Of a stretch of 64,000 bases of DNA, positions 25,756-36,000 are shown piece after piece. Each line of letters starts with the position of its first letter. The first letter of the stretch is position 1. The translations under genes and the position numbers were made by a program. The notes beneath the pieces were generated by a model. It worked only from the letters and a program-made list of their open reading frames with translations. It ran no database searches and was not told the DNA's origin. The DNA is from Vulcanimicrobiota bacterium (GTDB lineage: Bacteria; Vulcanimicrobiota; Xenobia; Xenobiales; JADMJV01): contig JAEXNA010000081.1 in assembly GCA_023447635.1 (NCBI GenBank), positions 4,902 to 68,901 of the forward strand, written 5' to 3'.

Positions 25756-25768
25756 GACAGTTTCTGTC
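25756..25768. promoter_or_regulatory. Perfect palindromic operator GACAG-N3-CTGTC
   Basis: GACAGTTTCTGTC has five-base arms around TTT. It lies 145 bases before the YhaO start, and TAGAAT (25791-25796) downstream could be a -10 box. Sites of the same pattern precede three other accessory gene sets in this window. Confidence 0.6.
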
Positions 25769-25912
25769 AGGGGAAGATGATTTGAGGGCCTAGAATGGGA
25801 GATCTTGCCAGAGAAGCGCCGGACATGGGCATGCAGCTGGTGTCTTCCTCTGGTCCCAGCAGCCAAACGGATATGGATGCGGATTGCAATTCTAAGAGCC
25901 AAAGGTGGTAAC

Positions 25913-27145
25913 TTGTCGAGCCTCAGTTTCATTCACGCAGCGGATCTTCATCTTGACAGTCCTTTTATTGGTCTGCAGCAAGTGGATGAAGAGATCGCTC
26001 GACGCCTACGAAATGCGACCTTTGAGGCTTTCGATAATCTCATTCAGTCTGCTCTCGAGCACAAGGTTGATTTTCTACTCGTCGCGGGCGATGTCTACGA
26101 CAGCGCCGACAGTAGCATTCGGGCACAGTTCCGATTCCGCGATGGGCTCGCAAAACTAGCCAGTCATGGCATACCGTCCTACGTCATCCATGGCAATCAC
26201 GATCCGCTGGACCGCTGGATCCCCACCTTGGATTGGCCCAGCCAGGTCAAGATCTTCCAGGCTGACGACGAGCAACATCACCCTTTCCACAAAGACGGTA
26301 AAGCTGTCGCTCGCATTCATGGAATCAGCTATCCTACCAAAAGCGTATCGGCAAAGTTTGGACGTAAATTTCAGAGATCGGGATCCGAGCCGTTTCAGAT
26401 TGGCTTGTTTCATTGCAACCTGAACGGAGACCCACGGCACGGCGACTACGCGCCCCGGACCCTTGACGAACTCCGCCAATGCAACCTGGACTACTGGGCT
26501 TTGGGGCACGTGCATGAAAGGAAAGTCGTCAGCGAAGGGGGACCCTTTGTCGCTTACCCGGGCAACCTCCAAGGTCGGCACGTTCGCGAAGCTGGTGCAC
26601 GGGGGGCAATGCTTATCCGGGCGAACCAGTCCGGTGTAGTCGCTCACGATTTCCTACCCCTCGACACGGTTCGCTGGGAGCATCTCAAGATCGGTATCGA
26701 GAATCTCAGCTCGGTCGATGCACTCGTCTCGCGAGTACAAGATGTACTCTGCGCCGACGGACGCTCACTGATCGCTCGCATCAGTCTGGTCGGGCGGGGT
26801 CCGCTCTATCGAGACCTGGCCCGAGACGCTACTGGCATTCTGAGTGTCGTCCGCGAACGCTGTACGGACTCGGCAAGTCCCCATTTTGTCTGGGTCGAGC
26901 GTTTAGAGAATCGCACCAAGCCGGACATCGACTTGCAGCAGCGAGCTGAGCGAGAAGATTTCGTGGGCACTTTGCTTCGTCTCGCTGCCGATTTTGCCCC
27001 CGAGAATGTCGACGACGCGCTCAAAGCCCTCTGGGAAAACTCCCGCGCCAAGAAGTTTCTGGGCGGCTTGGAAGAGTCAGACCGTCAGGAGATTTTAGAG
27101 CGCGCCATCGCTCTAGTCTCTGACTCTCTGCTGGAGGACGAATGA
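25913..27145 (+). CDS. YhaO/SbcD-like DNA nuclease (metallophosphoesterase)
   Basis: The start is the TTG at 25913, because AAAGGTGG (25901-25908) lies four bases upstream and the conserved sequence begins here (LSSLSFIHAADLHLDSPF). The 410-aa protein has all metallophosphoesterase motifs: DLHLD (about 10), DFLLVAGDVYD (about 60), VIHGNHD (about 93), LFHCNL and LGHVHE (about 197). This is the Mre11/SbcD fold; the YhaO subgroup pairs with YhaN. It would cut DNA ends together with the ATPase whose gene overlaps it by four bases (ATGA). The family acts in repair and in some defence settings. Confidence 0.9.
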   Translation: MSSLSFIHAADLHLDSPFIGLQQVDEEIARRLRNATFEAFDNLIQSALEHKVDFLLVAGDVYDSADSSIRAQFRFRDGLAKLASHGIPSYVIHGNHDPLDRWIPTLDWPSQVKIFQADDEQHHPFHKDGKAVARIHGISYPTKSVSAKFGRKFQRSGSEPFQIGLFHCNLNGDPRHGDYAPRTLDELRQCNLDYWALGHVHERKVVSEGGPFVAYPGNLQGRHVREAGARGAMLIRANQSGVVAHDFLPLDTVRWEHLKIGIENLSSVDALVSRVQDVLCADGRSLIARISLVGRGPLYRDLARDATGILSVVRERCTDSASPHFVWVERLENRTKPDIDLQQRAEREDFVGTLLRLAADFAPENVDDALKALWENSRAKKFLGGLEESDRQEILERAIALVSDSLLEDE

Positions 27146-30100
27146 AGATACGTGGGATGCACATCGATGGCTACGGCCGTTTTGTCGACTACCGAATAGA
27201 AGAGCTCTCTCCCGGGCTGACTATTTTCCTAGGGCAGAACGAGGCCGGGAAATCGACTCTCCTTGCATTTATCAGGGCGATCTTATTCGGCTTCCCCGAG
27301 GGAAGAAGCGCGGAGAACCGCTACACCCTACCAGGTCGTTCTCAACATGGGGGGCGCTTATTCTTGGAAGACGAGAATGGCACCCCATACACACTGCATC
27401 GTCATTCGGGCAAGAAGGGAGGCCGGGTTCAAGTTTTCCGCGGCGACAAGGAGGGCGACGCTTTGACTCTCCAGGGGCTGCTGGGTTCAGCGGGCAAGGG
27501 CCTTTTCCGAAATGTCTTCGCCTTCAGTCTTGGCGAACTTCAGCAGTTCGAGACCCTCAACGACCAGGAAGTCACTTCGGCTTTGTACAGCGCCGGTCTT
27601 GGGACGAGCGCTGCTAAAATGAGTAAGCTCGACAAAGATCTCAAGAGCCGGGCGGATGAACTGTTCAAGCCTAGCGGTAGCAAGCCTGAGATCAATGTTC
27701 TTCTCAGGCAACTCGAGGAGATCAAAGCCGAGAAGGCGGGACTGCTGAACCAGGCCGGCAAGTTCGAGGAGCTGACGCAGACGCTGGAGAGGTTGAAAAG
27801 ACAAAGCGAGGAAGTAGGCACCCGCGAGCAAGCTCTGATCTCGGCGGAGATGGGGACAGAGAGGCTGCTGGCCGCTTGGCCGACCTGGGCCAAATGGAGT
27901 AGTGAGCAAGAGAGACTGGATTCTTTGCCTGCCGAGCGATTGATTCCAGCCGATTCTTTACCCAGGCTTACAGCGCTTCTCGAAAGACTTTCCGAACTGC
28001 AACAGAGGGAGATGCTTCATCTAAGGCGTCTTGAGAAGCAGACGAAGCGGCTAGGAGAACTGCCGCGGGACGAAAGCCTGCTTAATCAGGGTGAGACGAT
28101 CCGCCGCCTTGCTGGTCATCGGACAGAATGGGGCCGGCTCCGTCAGGCTCTACCTGGACACCTACGCCAAGAAGAAGAGCTGCAGACGCAGCTGAGACAC
28201 CGGTTGACAGAGATCCACCCTGACTGGCAAATAGAGACGTTGAAGTCTTGTGACATTTCGGTGGGCCGCTATGCGGCGATTCGAACACATCAGGTGAACC
28301 TGTCGACCTTGAGTCAGGAAGAGTTGCTTGGAAAGCAGCGCCTTACGGAAGCTAACAAAGAGCGGCAGATTGCCAGGCAGCAGCTAGACGAAGCGTTGGA
28401 GGAGCTGGCCTTCGTTCCAGAGCCAGACACCACGCTCCAAGGCCTACAAGAAAGCGTGTTGTCTGATCTCAGGGGCCAGTGGCGCCAATCTGCGGAACAG
28501 GCCAGGCGGGCCGAGGAAGACCACAAAATCGCCGCCGCGACCGTAACTGATGGGCTGGAGGCCCTCGGCCCGGGATGGACGCCGGAACGCGTCAAGCGAA
28601 CCGACGCACATCGTGATCATTCGCAGAAGGCTCTCGAGCATAGAGAGGCCATGACCACGCGACGTGAGCAGGCCGTGTTGGCACGAAGTGCGGTTCAGGC
28701 TTTAGAAAGGCAGCTTCAGGCTCTCGGTAAAGAGCGCGAGGCCGTCTCAGCCCACGACTTGCCTTCTGGAAGTCGCTCTGTGGAGCAAATCGAAGCTCTT
28801 CGCGAGCGCCTGTTCACGTCTCGCGCCGACCTGCTGCGCCGCGAGAAGCTCAGGGCCGCCGTGGATCAGGGACGCGCCCAAACCCTGGCTATCGGTTCAT
28901 CATATCAGGGGTTGCCCATATGGCTGGCGGGAGCGATTGCTCTGTGCGGCCTTATCGTGGCTGTAGCACTCGCTTACAACGAGCATACCAACCTTGCTCT
29001 TTTCGTTTTCTTCTTCATGCTGATTGTAGCAGGCGCCGTACATGCTGTGCGTGCAGCGGCTGTAGCCAGAGACGCCTCCAGCGTTGAAGACCAAGCAAAA
29101 CGCCATCAAGCGGCGCGAGATGAACTTGTTAAAGCGCAGTCTGAGCTTGTAGTCGTCGAGCAGAGTCTGTCAGATGCGGCGGCCTTTCTGGGCTTTTCTT
29201 CGATAGTAACGTCAGACGAACTCGACCGTCTGGACCGTAGCCTTACTAAGGATAACGCCGAACTTGAACGTCGGCAGTCCAGACTGGAACAGGTCGCCAG
29301 GTTGGAACAGAGAGTCGCGGACACTATGAGCGAGCTGGAAATAGCCCGGCAAGAGCAGAAGTCCGCTGAAGACGACACCATTCGCGCCCAGCAAGATTGG
29401 CAACTCTGGCTCTCTGAGTTAGGCCTAGCCGAAAGCCTATCTCCAGACACGGCGCGCGAATTGCTCTCCAACGTGCAGCGGCTGGCAGATTCCATTCGCC
29501 GTCTGGAACGTGTGGCCGAGAGCGCCGAAGCTGACAGGCAGAAGGCTTCAGCGGACGCTAAACGTTTGGTGGATATCCTCCAGAAGGCCGGGAGGACGTT
29601 TCAGCAAAGCCATTTCGACGACCAGATTACCAGCTTCATATCGGACGTCCGAGCAGAAGCCGACAAGGCCGGTGACCGTGCCCAGCTCCAGAGACGAGTC
29701 ACGGAAGAGCAGCGTCGGCTGGAGCGAGCCGAAGAGCGATGTCAAGAACTTGCACAGAGTTTACAGGCTAGTCAAGCTGCGCTAGAAATCGCCGAAGAAG
29801 AATGGAAGACCGCGCGGGTCGGCCTTCCCGCCACGACCCCCGGGACAGCCTTGGAGATTCTGCAGCGCGCTCGTGCAGCCAGGGAGCTACTTGACCGAGC
29901 CCAGGCCGAGAGCGTTAAACGCGAGGAGGCGGAAAACTCGCTGGAGAGGATGTACGAAGACATCCGCGCGGTCTTCCGTGAAGTGGGCCGACAGGCGCCT
30001 GCCCCGGCTGACCTGCTCTCGGATTTCGACCGTCTGCTTTTTGACCTTCAGCAGCACGAGAAGGCAGAAGACGAGCGGGCGACGCTGCAGCGTGAGGCTG

Positions 30101-31011
30101 CGGCAAGCGCCAGCGATTTGGAAGCTGTGGTCAGCGACCTCGCGGCACGACGAGCCGACGTCCAGGCTCTCTATACGCAGGCTGGAGTGGAAGACGAAGC
30201 CTCTTACAGGGAGTCGGCGGAGATAGAGCATACCCGCGCTGGATGTCGACAGGCGATTCATAATCATCTGCAGGCCCTTACAGTGGCTGCCGGAGGAGCG
30301 GACTTGCCTACCTTTATTCATCAACTAGAGAGCAGCAACACCGACGAGTTGCAGCTATCGTTGACCGCTACTCGCGAGGAAAGGTCGCAGGTTAGTCAGC
30401 AGCGCTCGAACTTGCTCAGAGAACAGGGCCGGGTCCAATCCGAACTGGAGGCCATTCAAGCTTCAGATGCTCTCCCCAATTTGCGGCTGCGCGAAGAGAT
30501 GCTCAAAGAGCAGTTGCGAGAGCGAGCCGGCGAGTGGGCCGCCCTGGCTTTGGCTGACAGTCTACTCGAAGAGGCTCGAAAAACGTTCGAAAGAGAGCGG
30601 CAACCGGATGTCTTGGTACGCGCTAGCGCCCACTTCTCGCGAATGACAGACGGGCGTTACACCCGCTTAGTAGCACCACCTGGGGACAGTAAAGTGGTGA
30701 TGGAGACCGCTACCGGTTCCAGGCGCGAAAGTCAGGAATTGAGCCGAGGAACTGCCGAGCAAGCCTACCTGGCTCTTCGTCTGGGCTTCGTTCATGAGTT
30801 CAGTCGGCGCTCGGAGCCTTTACCCATGGTGATGGATGACATCTTTGTCAATTTTGATCCAGAACGCGCAAAGGCGGCAATGCGTGAGATTCTGACCCTG
30901 ACAGACCGGCATCAGGTCCTTCTTTTCACCTGTCACCCCGAGACCGTGGAACGGGTTCGGGAAGTCCATCCCCAGACGGATGTCAGGTCGCTGGCGGCAG
31001 CAGGAAATTAG
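27142..31011 (+). CDS. YhaN/SbcC-like AAA ATPase with coiled coil
   Basis: The 1289-aa protein has an N-terminal ATPase half (FLGQNEAGKSTLLAFI, Walker A about 31-40), long coiled-coil arms, and a C-terminal half with the signature LSRGTAEQAYLALRLGF and Walker B MVMDDIFVNFDPERAKAA (about 1231), followed by LLFTCHPETV. In the middle (about residues 592-635) there are two hydrophobic helices, LPIWLAGAIALCGLIVAVAL and LALFVFFFMLIVAGAV, as in YhaN-type SbcC proteins, which suggests membrane attachment. Rad50-like: it opens and closes with ATP and feeds DNA to YhaO. It overlaps YhaO by four bases and ends 46 bases before brxE. Confidence 0.9.
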   Translation: MKIRGMHIDGYGRFVDYRIEELSPGLTIFLGQNEAGKSTLLAFIRAILFGFPEGRSAENRYTLPGRSQHGGRLFLEDENGTPYTLHRHSGKKGGRVQVFRGDKEGDALTLQGLLGSAGKGLFRNVFAFSLGELQQFETLNDQEVTSALYSAGLGTSAAKMSKLDKDLKSRADELFKPSGSKPEINVLLRQLEEIKAEKAGLLNQAGKFEELTQTLERLKRQSEEVGTREQALISAEMGTERLLAAWPTWAKWSSEQERLDSLPAERLIPADSLPRLTALLERLSELQQREMLHLRRLEKQTKRLGELPRDESLLNQGETIRRLAGHRTEWGRLRQALPGHLRQEEELQTQLRHRLTEIHPDWQIETLKSCDISVGRYAAIRTHQVNLSTLSQEELLGKQRLTEANKERQIARQQLDEALEELAFVPEPDTTLQGLQESVLSDLRGQWRQSAEQARRAEEDHKIAAATVTDGLEALGPGWTPERVKRTDAHRDHSQKALEHREAMTTRREQAVLARSAVQALERQLQALGKEREAVSAHDLPSGSRSVEQIEALRERLFTSRADLLRREKLRAAVDQGRAQTLAIGSSYQGLPIWLAGAIALCGLIVAVALAYNEHTNLALFVFFFMLIVAGAVHAVRAAAVARDASSVEDQAKRHQAARDELVKAQSELVVVEQSLSDAAAFLGFSSIVTSDELDRLDRSLTKDNAELERRQSRLEQVARLEQRVADTMSELEIARQEQKSAEDDTIRAQQDWQLWLSELGLAESLSPDTARELLSNVQRLADSIRRLERVAESAEADRQKASADAKRLVDILQKAGRTFQQSHFDDQITSFISDVRAEADKAGDRAQLQRRVTEEQRRLERAEERCQELAQSLQASQAALEIAEEEWKTARVGLPATTPGTALEILQRARAARELLDRAQAESVKREEAENSLERMYEDIRAVFREVGRQAPAPADLLSDFDRLLFDLQQHEKAEDERATLQREAAASASDLEAVVSDLAARRADVQALYTQAGVEDEASYRESAEIEHTRAGCRQAIHNHLQALTVAAGGADLPTFIHQLESSNTDELQLSLTATREERSQVSQQRSNLLREQGRVQSELEAIQASDALPNLRLREEMLKEQLRERAGEWAALALADSLLEEARKTFERERQPDVLVRASAHFSRMTDGRYTRLVAPPGDSKVVMETATGSRRESQELSRGTAEQAYLALRLGFVHEFSRRSEPLPMVMDDIFVNFDPERAKAAMREILTLTDRHQVLLFTCHPETVERVREVHPQTDVRSLAAAGN

Positions 31012-31057
31012 CTCAGAACGAGATTGAGGGCAGCATCAGGACCTCGGAGGGGATGGT

Positions 31058-31648
31058 TTGGTGTGGGCGAAAGCGGCCAAAGTGCAGCACTTAGGTTCGA
31101 CCCCTTACGATACGATTATTGCTTTCCAGTTCACCATGGCTTGGGCTGGCGAAGCGCTGTCTCAGCCGGCTCGGTTGGGATGGTGGCGGACGGATCTTGT
31201 GGATGAGTTTGGTGGGGGGGATTTGATGTTGCGGGTGGCGCCGCGGACCCACAAGTGGGCGGCGTTAGAGGCGGCTCGTGAGGCGGCGGTCCTGGCCGAC
31301 CGCAAGGCGCGGCAGCGGCTGGCGGACTCGGACAGCGCTCGGACGCTGTTCTTCTGGGGCTTCGAGATCGACGAGAAGTTGGGCGAGCGGATCCGCGACT
31401 TGAAGTGGGCGGGGAAGTCTCCGGCAGAGGTTCTGCCGTTGCCCTGCGAGCTGGGCTCTGACTTCGACCGGGCTTCGTTCCTGAAGACGCTGGAGGCCAT
31501 CGGCCCCGCGACTCCTCACGAAGTGCAGGCGTCGGGGCGCGAGATCCAGGCGGCCATGCCTGTCGACCTCGCAGAGGCGGCCAGGATGTTCATGGGAGCT
31601 TTCCAGCCGCTAGCCGACGAGTACCCGCTACCGTTCTTTCGAGTTTGA
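31058..31648 (+). CDS. brxE: BrxE-like protein of type 6 BREX
   Basis: The 196-aa protein starts at a TTG (31058) with GGAGGGG just upstream; a GTG at 31082 and ATG at 31136 are alternatives. It matches my memory of BrxE: AFQFTMAWAGEALS, then LGWWRTDLVDEFGG, VAPRTHKWAALEAAREAA, FFWGFEIDEKLGERI, and a helical end. BrxE is found only in type 6 BREX, where it heads the operon; its molecular role is not established. Here it likewise precedes brxA. The assignment rests on the pattern GWW..s.l....g..l..v.PRT..waA and on gene order, and the family should be confirmed by profile search. Confidence 0.7.
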   Translation: MVWAKAAKVQHLGSTPYDTIIAFQFTMAWAGEALSQPARLGWWRTDLVDEFGGGDLMLRVAPRTHKWAALEAAREAAVLADRKARQRLADSDSARTLFFWGFEIDEKLGERIRDLKWAGKSPAEVLPLPCELGSDFDRASFLKTLEAIGPATPHEVQASGREIQAAMPVDLAEAARMFMGAFQPLADEYPLPFFRV

Positions 31649-31656
31649 CCCTTTCG

Positions 31657-32421
31657 ATGACCGACACGAAGCCTCAGGAAGAGACGGCCGTTCATACGCG
31701 TATGCTGCGGATGGGCCTGGCCGAAGACGATAGCCTGACCTACTGGTCTCACGCGGCTAGAGGGCTGACAGCGGAGCAAACTTTCGAAGCCGCTTTTCAG
31801 GAACGCTGGTTCGGCAGCCGGACACTGGCCCGCGTGCGCTACCTGGTCCTGAACTTCCAGCACCGCTTCGACGCCTTCCCTCAGGCGCTCGCAGCGCTGA
31901 ACCTGTGGAGCCCGGCGGACGTCTCCGACCGTACGGCGATCTGCCACTGGCATCTGCAGCTTTCAGATCCGCTCTACCGCGAGTTTACCTCGTCCTTGTT
32001 CGCACAGCGATGGCAGCGCCCTAGCCCGACCATCGACCGGACGGCCGCCATCCGCTGGGTGGAAGCGAAAATGGAGGGGCGCTGGTCTGCCTCTACCAGC
32101 CAGCGCATGGCCTCCGGCCTTCTCTCTACCTGTTCCGAGGCAGGCCTGTGCGAACCCCTCAAACCGATCCGGAACCTCAGCTTCCCCCGCATTTCCGACC
32201 AGGCGCTGGGGTATCTGCTGTACCTGCTTCGCGATGTGAGTTTTCAGGGGAGTCTTCAGGAGAACCCTTACACCCAGTCGGTGGGCCTGGACGGCGAGTT
32301 GTGGCAGCAACGCGTCCGTAAGCTGCCCTGGCTTAGCTACAGTCGGACCGGCGATGTTCAGGATATCAAGTGGCAGTATGACAGCTTGCAGAGCTGGGCG
32401 GGTGAGGTTCTGGCGTCGTGA
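31657..32421 (+). CDS. brxA: BrxA, BREX protein (DUF1819)
   Basis: The 254-aa protein is read from the ATG at 31657; a TTG at 31645, overlapping brxE, is possible. It has the DUF1819 layout: short N-terminus, LTYWSHAARGLTAEQTFEAA, FGSRTLARVRYLVLNFQHRF, ICHWHLQLSDPLYREFTSSL and a winged-helix-like end (LGYLLYLLRDVSFQGSL). Known BrxA binds DNA through its winged helices and is small and non-catalytic. It sits between brxE and brxB and overlaps brxB by four bases (stop-start overlap), as in typical BREX operons. Confidence 0.88.
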   Translation: MTDTKPQEETAVHTRMLRMGLAEDDSLTYWSHAARGLTAEQTFEAAFQERWFGSRTLARVRYLVLNFQHRFDAFPQALAALNLWSPADVSDRTAICHWHLQLSDPLYREFTSSLFAQRWQRPSPTIDRTAAIRWVEAKMEGRWSASTSQRMASGLLSTCSEAGLCEPLKPIRNLSFPRISDQALGYLLYLLRDVSFQGSLQENPYTQSVGLDGELWQQRVRKLPWLSYSRTGDVQDIKWQYDSLQSWAGEVLAS

Positions 32422-33050
32422 GTAAACAAAGTCTGGCGAGCTCTTTCGACGCTCTGAAGAAAGACCTGATGGCCGAAGAAGGGCCGCGCATCTCGACGAT
32501 GCGCAACTACCGGTTCGCCATCGTGCCGTACCATCCGGAGCAAGAGTTCGAGCTGCGCAAGTCGGTCCGAAAGCTGAACGACGAGCTGCGCCTTCAGGGC
32601 TGGAACGTGCTGGAGATCTCCATGCAAAAACTGCTGGTGCGAAGGCTGCAAGCGTTGGAGCCGGGAGTTCTTGAGAAGTGGATCGACACCGAGAAACGCC
32701 AGTTCGCACGAAATCCCGACCGGGCTCTGGGCCGGGTCAAGGACCTGGTGGCCGAGCTGATCGAGGGCGAGAGCGGCATCGCTGCGGACATTGTCGAGAT
32801 CATCGGAAACTTCGCCGACCAGCATCCCGAACAGACGGAGCGAACGCTGATCTGGATCAAAAGGGTCGGCGCGCTCTACCCGTTCTCGCGCTCATCCACG
32901 CTGCTGAAATTTCTCGACGGCAAGACCCGCCAGATCCCCGTCGTCTTTCTTTACCCTGGCACTCAAGAAGATAAGACCGCGCTGTCCTTTATGGGGGAAG
33001 GGCCCGCGGATCGTGACTATCGCCCCCGCATCTACTCTGCCTCACTGTAG
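32418..33050 (+). CDS. brxB: BrxB, BREX protein (DUF1788)
   Basis: The 210-aa protein fits DUF1788: FDALKKDLMAEEGPRISTMR, YRFAIVPYHPEQEFELRKSV, LRLQGWNVLEISMQKLLVRR, and near the end IPVVFLYPGTQEDKTALSFM. In BREX it is required for defence and for methylation in systems tested; the mechanism is unclear. It starts four bases inside brxA and ends nine bases before brxC. The central region contains EIIGNFADQHPEQTERTLIW. No catalytic motif is visible, in keeping with the family. Confidence 0.88.
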   Translation: MSKQSLASSFDALKKDLMAEEGPRISTMRNYRFAIVPYHPEQEFELRKSVRKLNDELRLQGWNVLEISMQKLLVRRLQALEPGVLEKWIDTEKRQFARNPDRALGRVKDLVAELIEGESGIAADIVEIIGNFADQHPEQTERTLIWIKRVGALYPFSRSSTLLKFLDGKTRQIPVVFLYPGTQEDKTALSFMGEGPADRDYRPRIYSASL

Positions 33051-33059
33051 AAAGACGCT

Positions 33060-36000
33060 ATGCAAGACACCAAGCCCGCTACCGTTCAAGAGATTTTCGC
33101 CTCTGATGTGACCCGCGACATCCCGCCGGTCATCTACTTCCACGAGCAGCAGCCCGAAAAGCTGAAGAGCGAGGTCGAGGAGTACATCATCACGGGCGGC
33201 TACGAAGAGAACGACCCTCGTCGCCGACGTATCTCGGACGGTATCCACGAGCAGTTCGTGCGTCTGCTTCGCGCTCTGCACGCGGAGCTGGCGAAGTCGG
33301 GAGGAACGGAGCTTCCGGGAAGCTGGATCTCTGGCTTCTTCGGCTCTGGTAAGTCGAGCTTTGCCAAGCTGCTTGGTCTAGCCCTGGACCAGCGGCAGCT
33401 GCCTGACGGTCAATCGTTGGCGCAGGCGCTGCTAGACCGGGACGACTCGCCTCGCAGAGCGGAGTTTCAGGAGGCCTGGAGCAGGGTGGCCGAGGCGATC
33501 GACCCGATCGCGGTGGTGTTCGATATCGGGGCGGTGGCGCGCGATGACGAGCATATCCACTCGGCCGCCAAGCGTCAGCTGTTCGCCAGGCTAGACTACT
33601 GCTCGGTCAGTCATAACGTGGCGGAGTACGAACTGAAGTTAGAGCAGGACGGGCATTGGGACGAGTTCCTGAAGCTGGCCGAAGAGACGCTGGGCAAGCC
33701 GTGGGCGAGGGCGAAGGCGGAGCAGCTGGCGGAAGACAGCTTCTCTGAAGTGATGCACGCGATGTTCCCCAGCCGTTTCGGCGACCCGGTGGCATGGCTT
33801 GACGCGCGCACCGGAGGTTCGGGGGGAGGCAGCTCGGTCGAGGAGACCTCGCGGCAGATCGAGCACATGATCAGCACTCGGGCCAGCGGCAAGACTCTCT
33901 TTTTCGTGGTGGACGAAGTGAGCCAGTACATCCATCAGAACGACACTCGCATGCTGAAGCTGGACGCCTTCGTCAAGGATCTGGGACAGCGATTGAAGGG
34001 CAGGGTCTGGGTCCTGGCCACGGGTCAGCAGAAGCTGGAAGAGGACGTCGACGGTAGCAACCTGAGTAAGCTCAAGGACCGGTTCCCTCCGCGTCTGCGC
34101 GCGCATCTTTCTCCAACCAACATCCGGGATGTGGTGCACAAACGTCTGCTGAAGAAGAAGCCCGCCCACGAAGAGGCGCTGCGGGAGCTGTTCGAGGCGC
34201 ACCGTTCGGACCTGAAGCTGAACGCCTACAAATGCGGAGAGATCAGCGCTCGAGACTTCCTGGAGGTCTATCCGATGCTGCCGGCTCAGGTCGATCTGCT
34301 GATGCAGATCACCAGCAGTCTGAGGGCTCGCTCTTCGCGTATGAAGGGCGACGACCACGCCATCCGAGGGTTGCTGCAGCTGCTGGGAGAGCTGTTCCGG
34401 GAGCAGAAGCTGGGCGAGAAGCCGTTCGGCTCGCTGGTGACGGTGGATCAGATTTACGACGTACAGGCGACGGCGCTCGATGCCGACGTGCAGAACACGA
34501 TGGCCCGGCTGCAGGCCAGCGAGCTTGCCGCCGATGATGTGGCGATGCGGGCGGCCAAGGCGGTGGCCTTGCTGGAGCTGATCCAGGAGCAGGAGCCGAC
34601 CACGGCCGAGCTGGTGGCGCAGTGCCTGTATCCCAGGATGGGTCATCCGTCGGAGGTGGAGGTTTATCGGGCGGCTTTGGAGCGGCTGTTCCAGGGCGGT
34701 TTCCTGGCCAACTCGGAAAAGCAGGGCTATAAGATTCAGAGCTCGGCCGGTCAGGAGTGGGCCAACGAGCGGGACAGCTACTCGGTGACGGGGCAGCAGA
34801 TCAGCGAGCTGGTCAAGAAGAAGCTTCACGACCTGATGGGGGCTGCGGCAAGTCGTCGCCCTCGCTACATGAACAAGGCGTGGCCGCTGGCGTCCTTTTA
34901 CAGCGACAGTCGTGGTACAAAGGGAGAACGGCTGTCGGTCCCCAGCGACCCTGCGACGGTGACTTTCGATTTCCATTTCGTGACTCGTCAGGACGACCGC
35001 TCTTCGGAGAAGTGGCTGAAAGAGAGCGACCTCGAAGCTTACAAAGACCACATTTTGTGGGTGTCTGGAGCGACGTCGAATCTGGAGAGCAAGGCCAGAG
35101 ACCTGGTTCGCTCGCGCCATATGGTCGAGCGCTATCTGCCTCGTTTGCAGTCGCTGCCCGAGGGGCGCAAGCGGTTCCTGTTCGACGAGCAGACCCATCA
35201 GGAGCATCTGGAGACCGAGGTGTCCGCGCTGGCGGCTCGGGCCTTTACGGATGGCGCCCTGTACTTCCGGGCCAGGCAGCTCGACATCACTCGGCACGGG
35301 GCGGGGTTCGTGGCGGTGGTGACGGGGGCGGGCGAGGAGGTGCTGCCGCTGCTGTACCCTCACCACGTCGAGCTTGCGATCACGGACGGTGAGCTGAAGC
35401 AGCTGTTAGAGGACAACCTGTCGGGGGTGAGCGCCAAGTTCCTCGACGGGGGGCTGGGGATTCTGAAGCTAGACGCGGGTAAGTACGTGCCGGCGTGCGA
35501 GGGCGATGTGGTGACCCGGATCCGCCAGCACATCGAGAGTCAGACCGGGCTTTCGGGCAACAGCTTGCTGCAGGCGTTCGGTGGGCCGCCGTCGGGCTAT
35601 CCGTCGGACGTGGTGAAGGCCTGCGTGCTCGGTCTGCTGCGAGGCGGCCGGATCACGCTGCGTCCTGTTACGGGTCAGAAGGTCACCTCGGTTCGAGATC
35701 CTGACGTGCGCGAGCTGTTCCTGAAAGATAAGGACTTCCGCAGGGCTGACCTTTTTCCCAAGACGGACGGGATTGATCGACGTGCTTTGATCGGTCTGCG
35801 GAAGTTTTTCAAAGAGGTCCTTAACGTGGACTTCGAGATGGACAACGACCACATCGCGAATGCGATCTTCCAGCACTTCCCTAAACAGCTGGGGAAGCTT
35901 AGAGAACTGAATTCCCGTCTTGACCAGCTGGACCCTCGCCCTAAGGTCGGGAAGTCTCTGGACAATCTGGGAGCGGTTCTGGAGAAGTGTCAGCGATCAA

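Noticed and set aside
33639..35366. 575-codon open frame on the minus strand inside brxC
   Set aside because: It is a mirror of the GC-rich brxC coding; its product is His/Gln/Leu-rich with no motifs.
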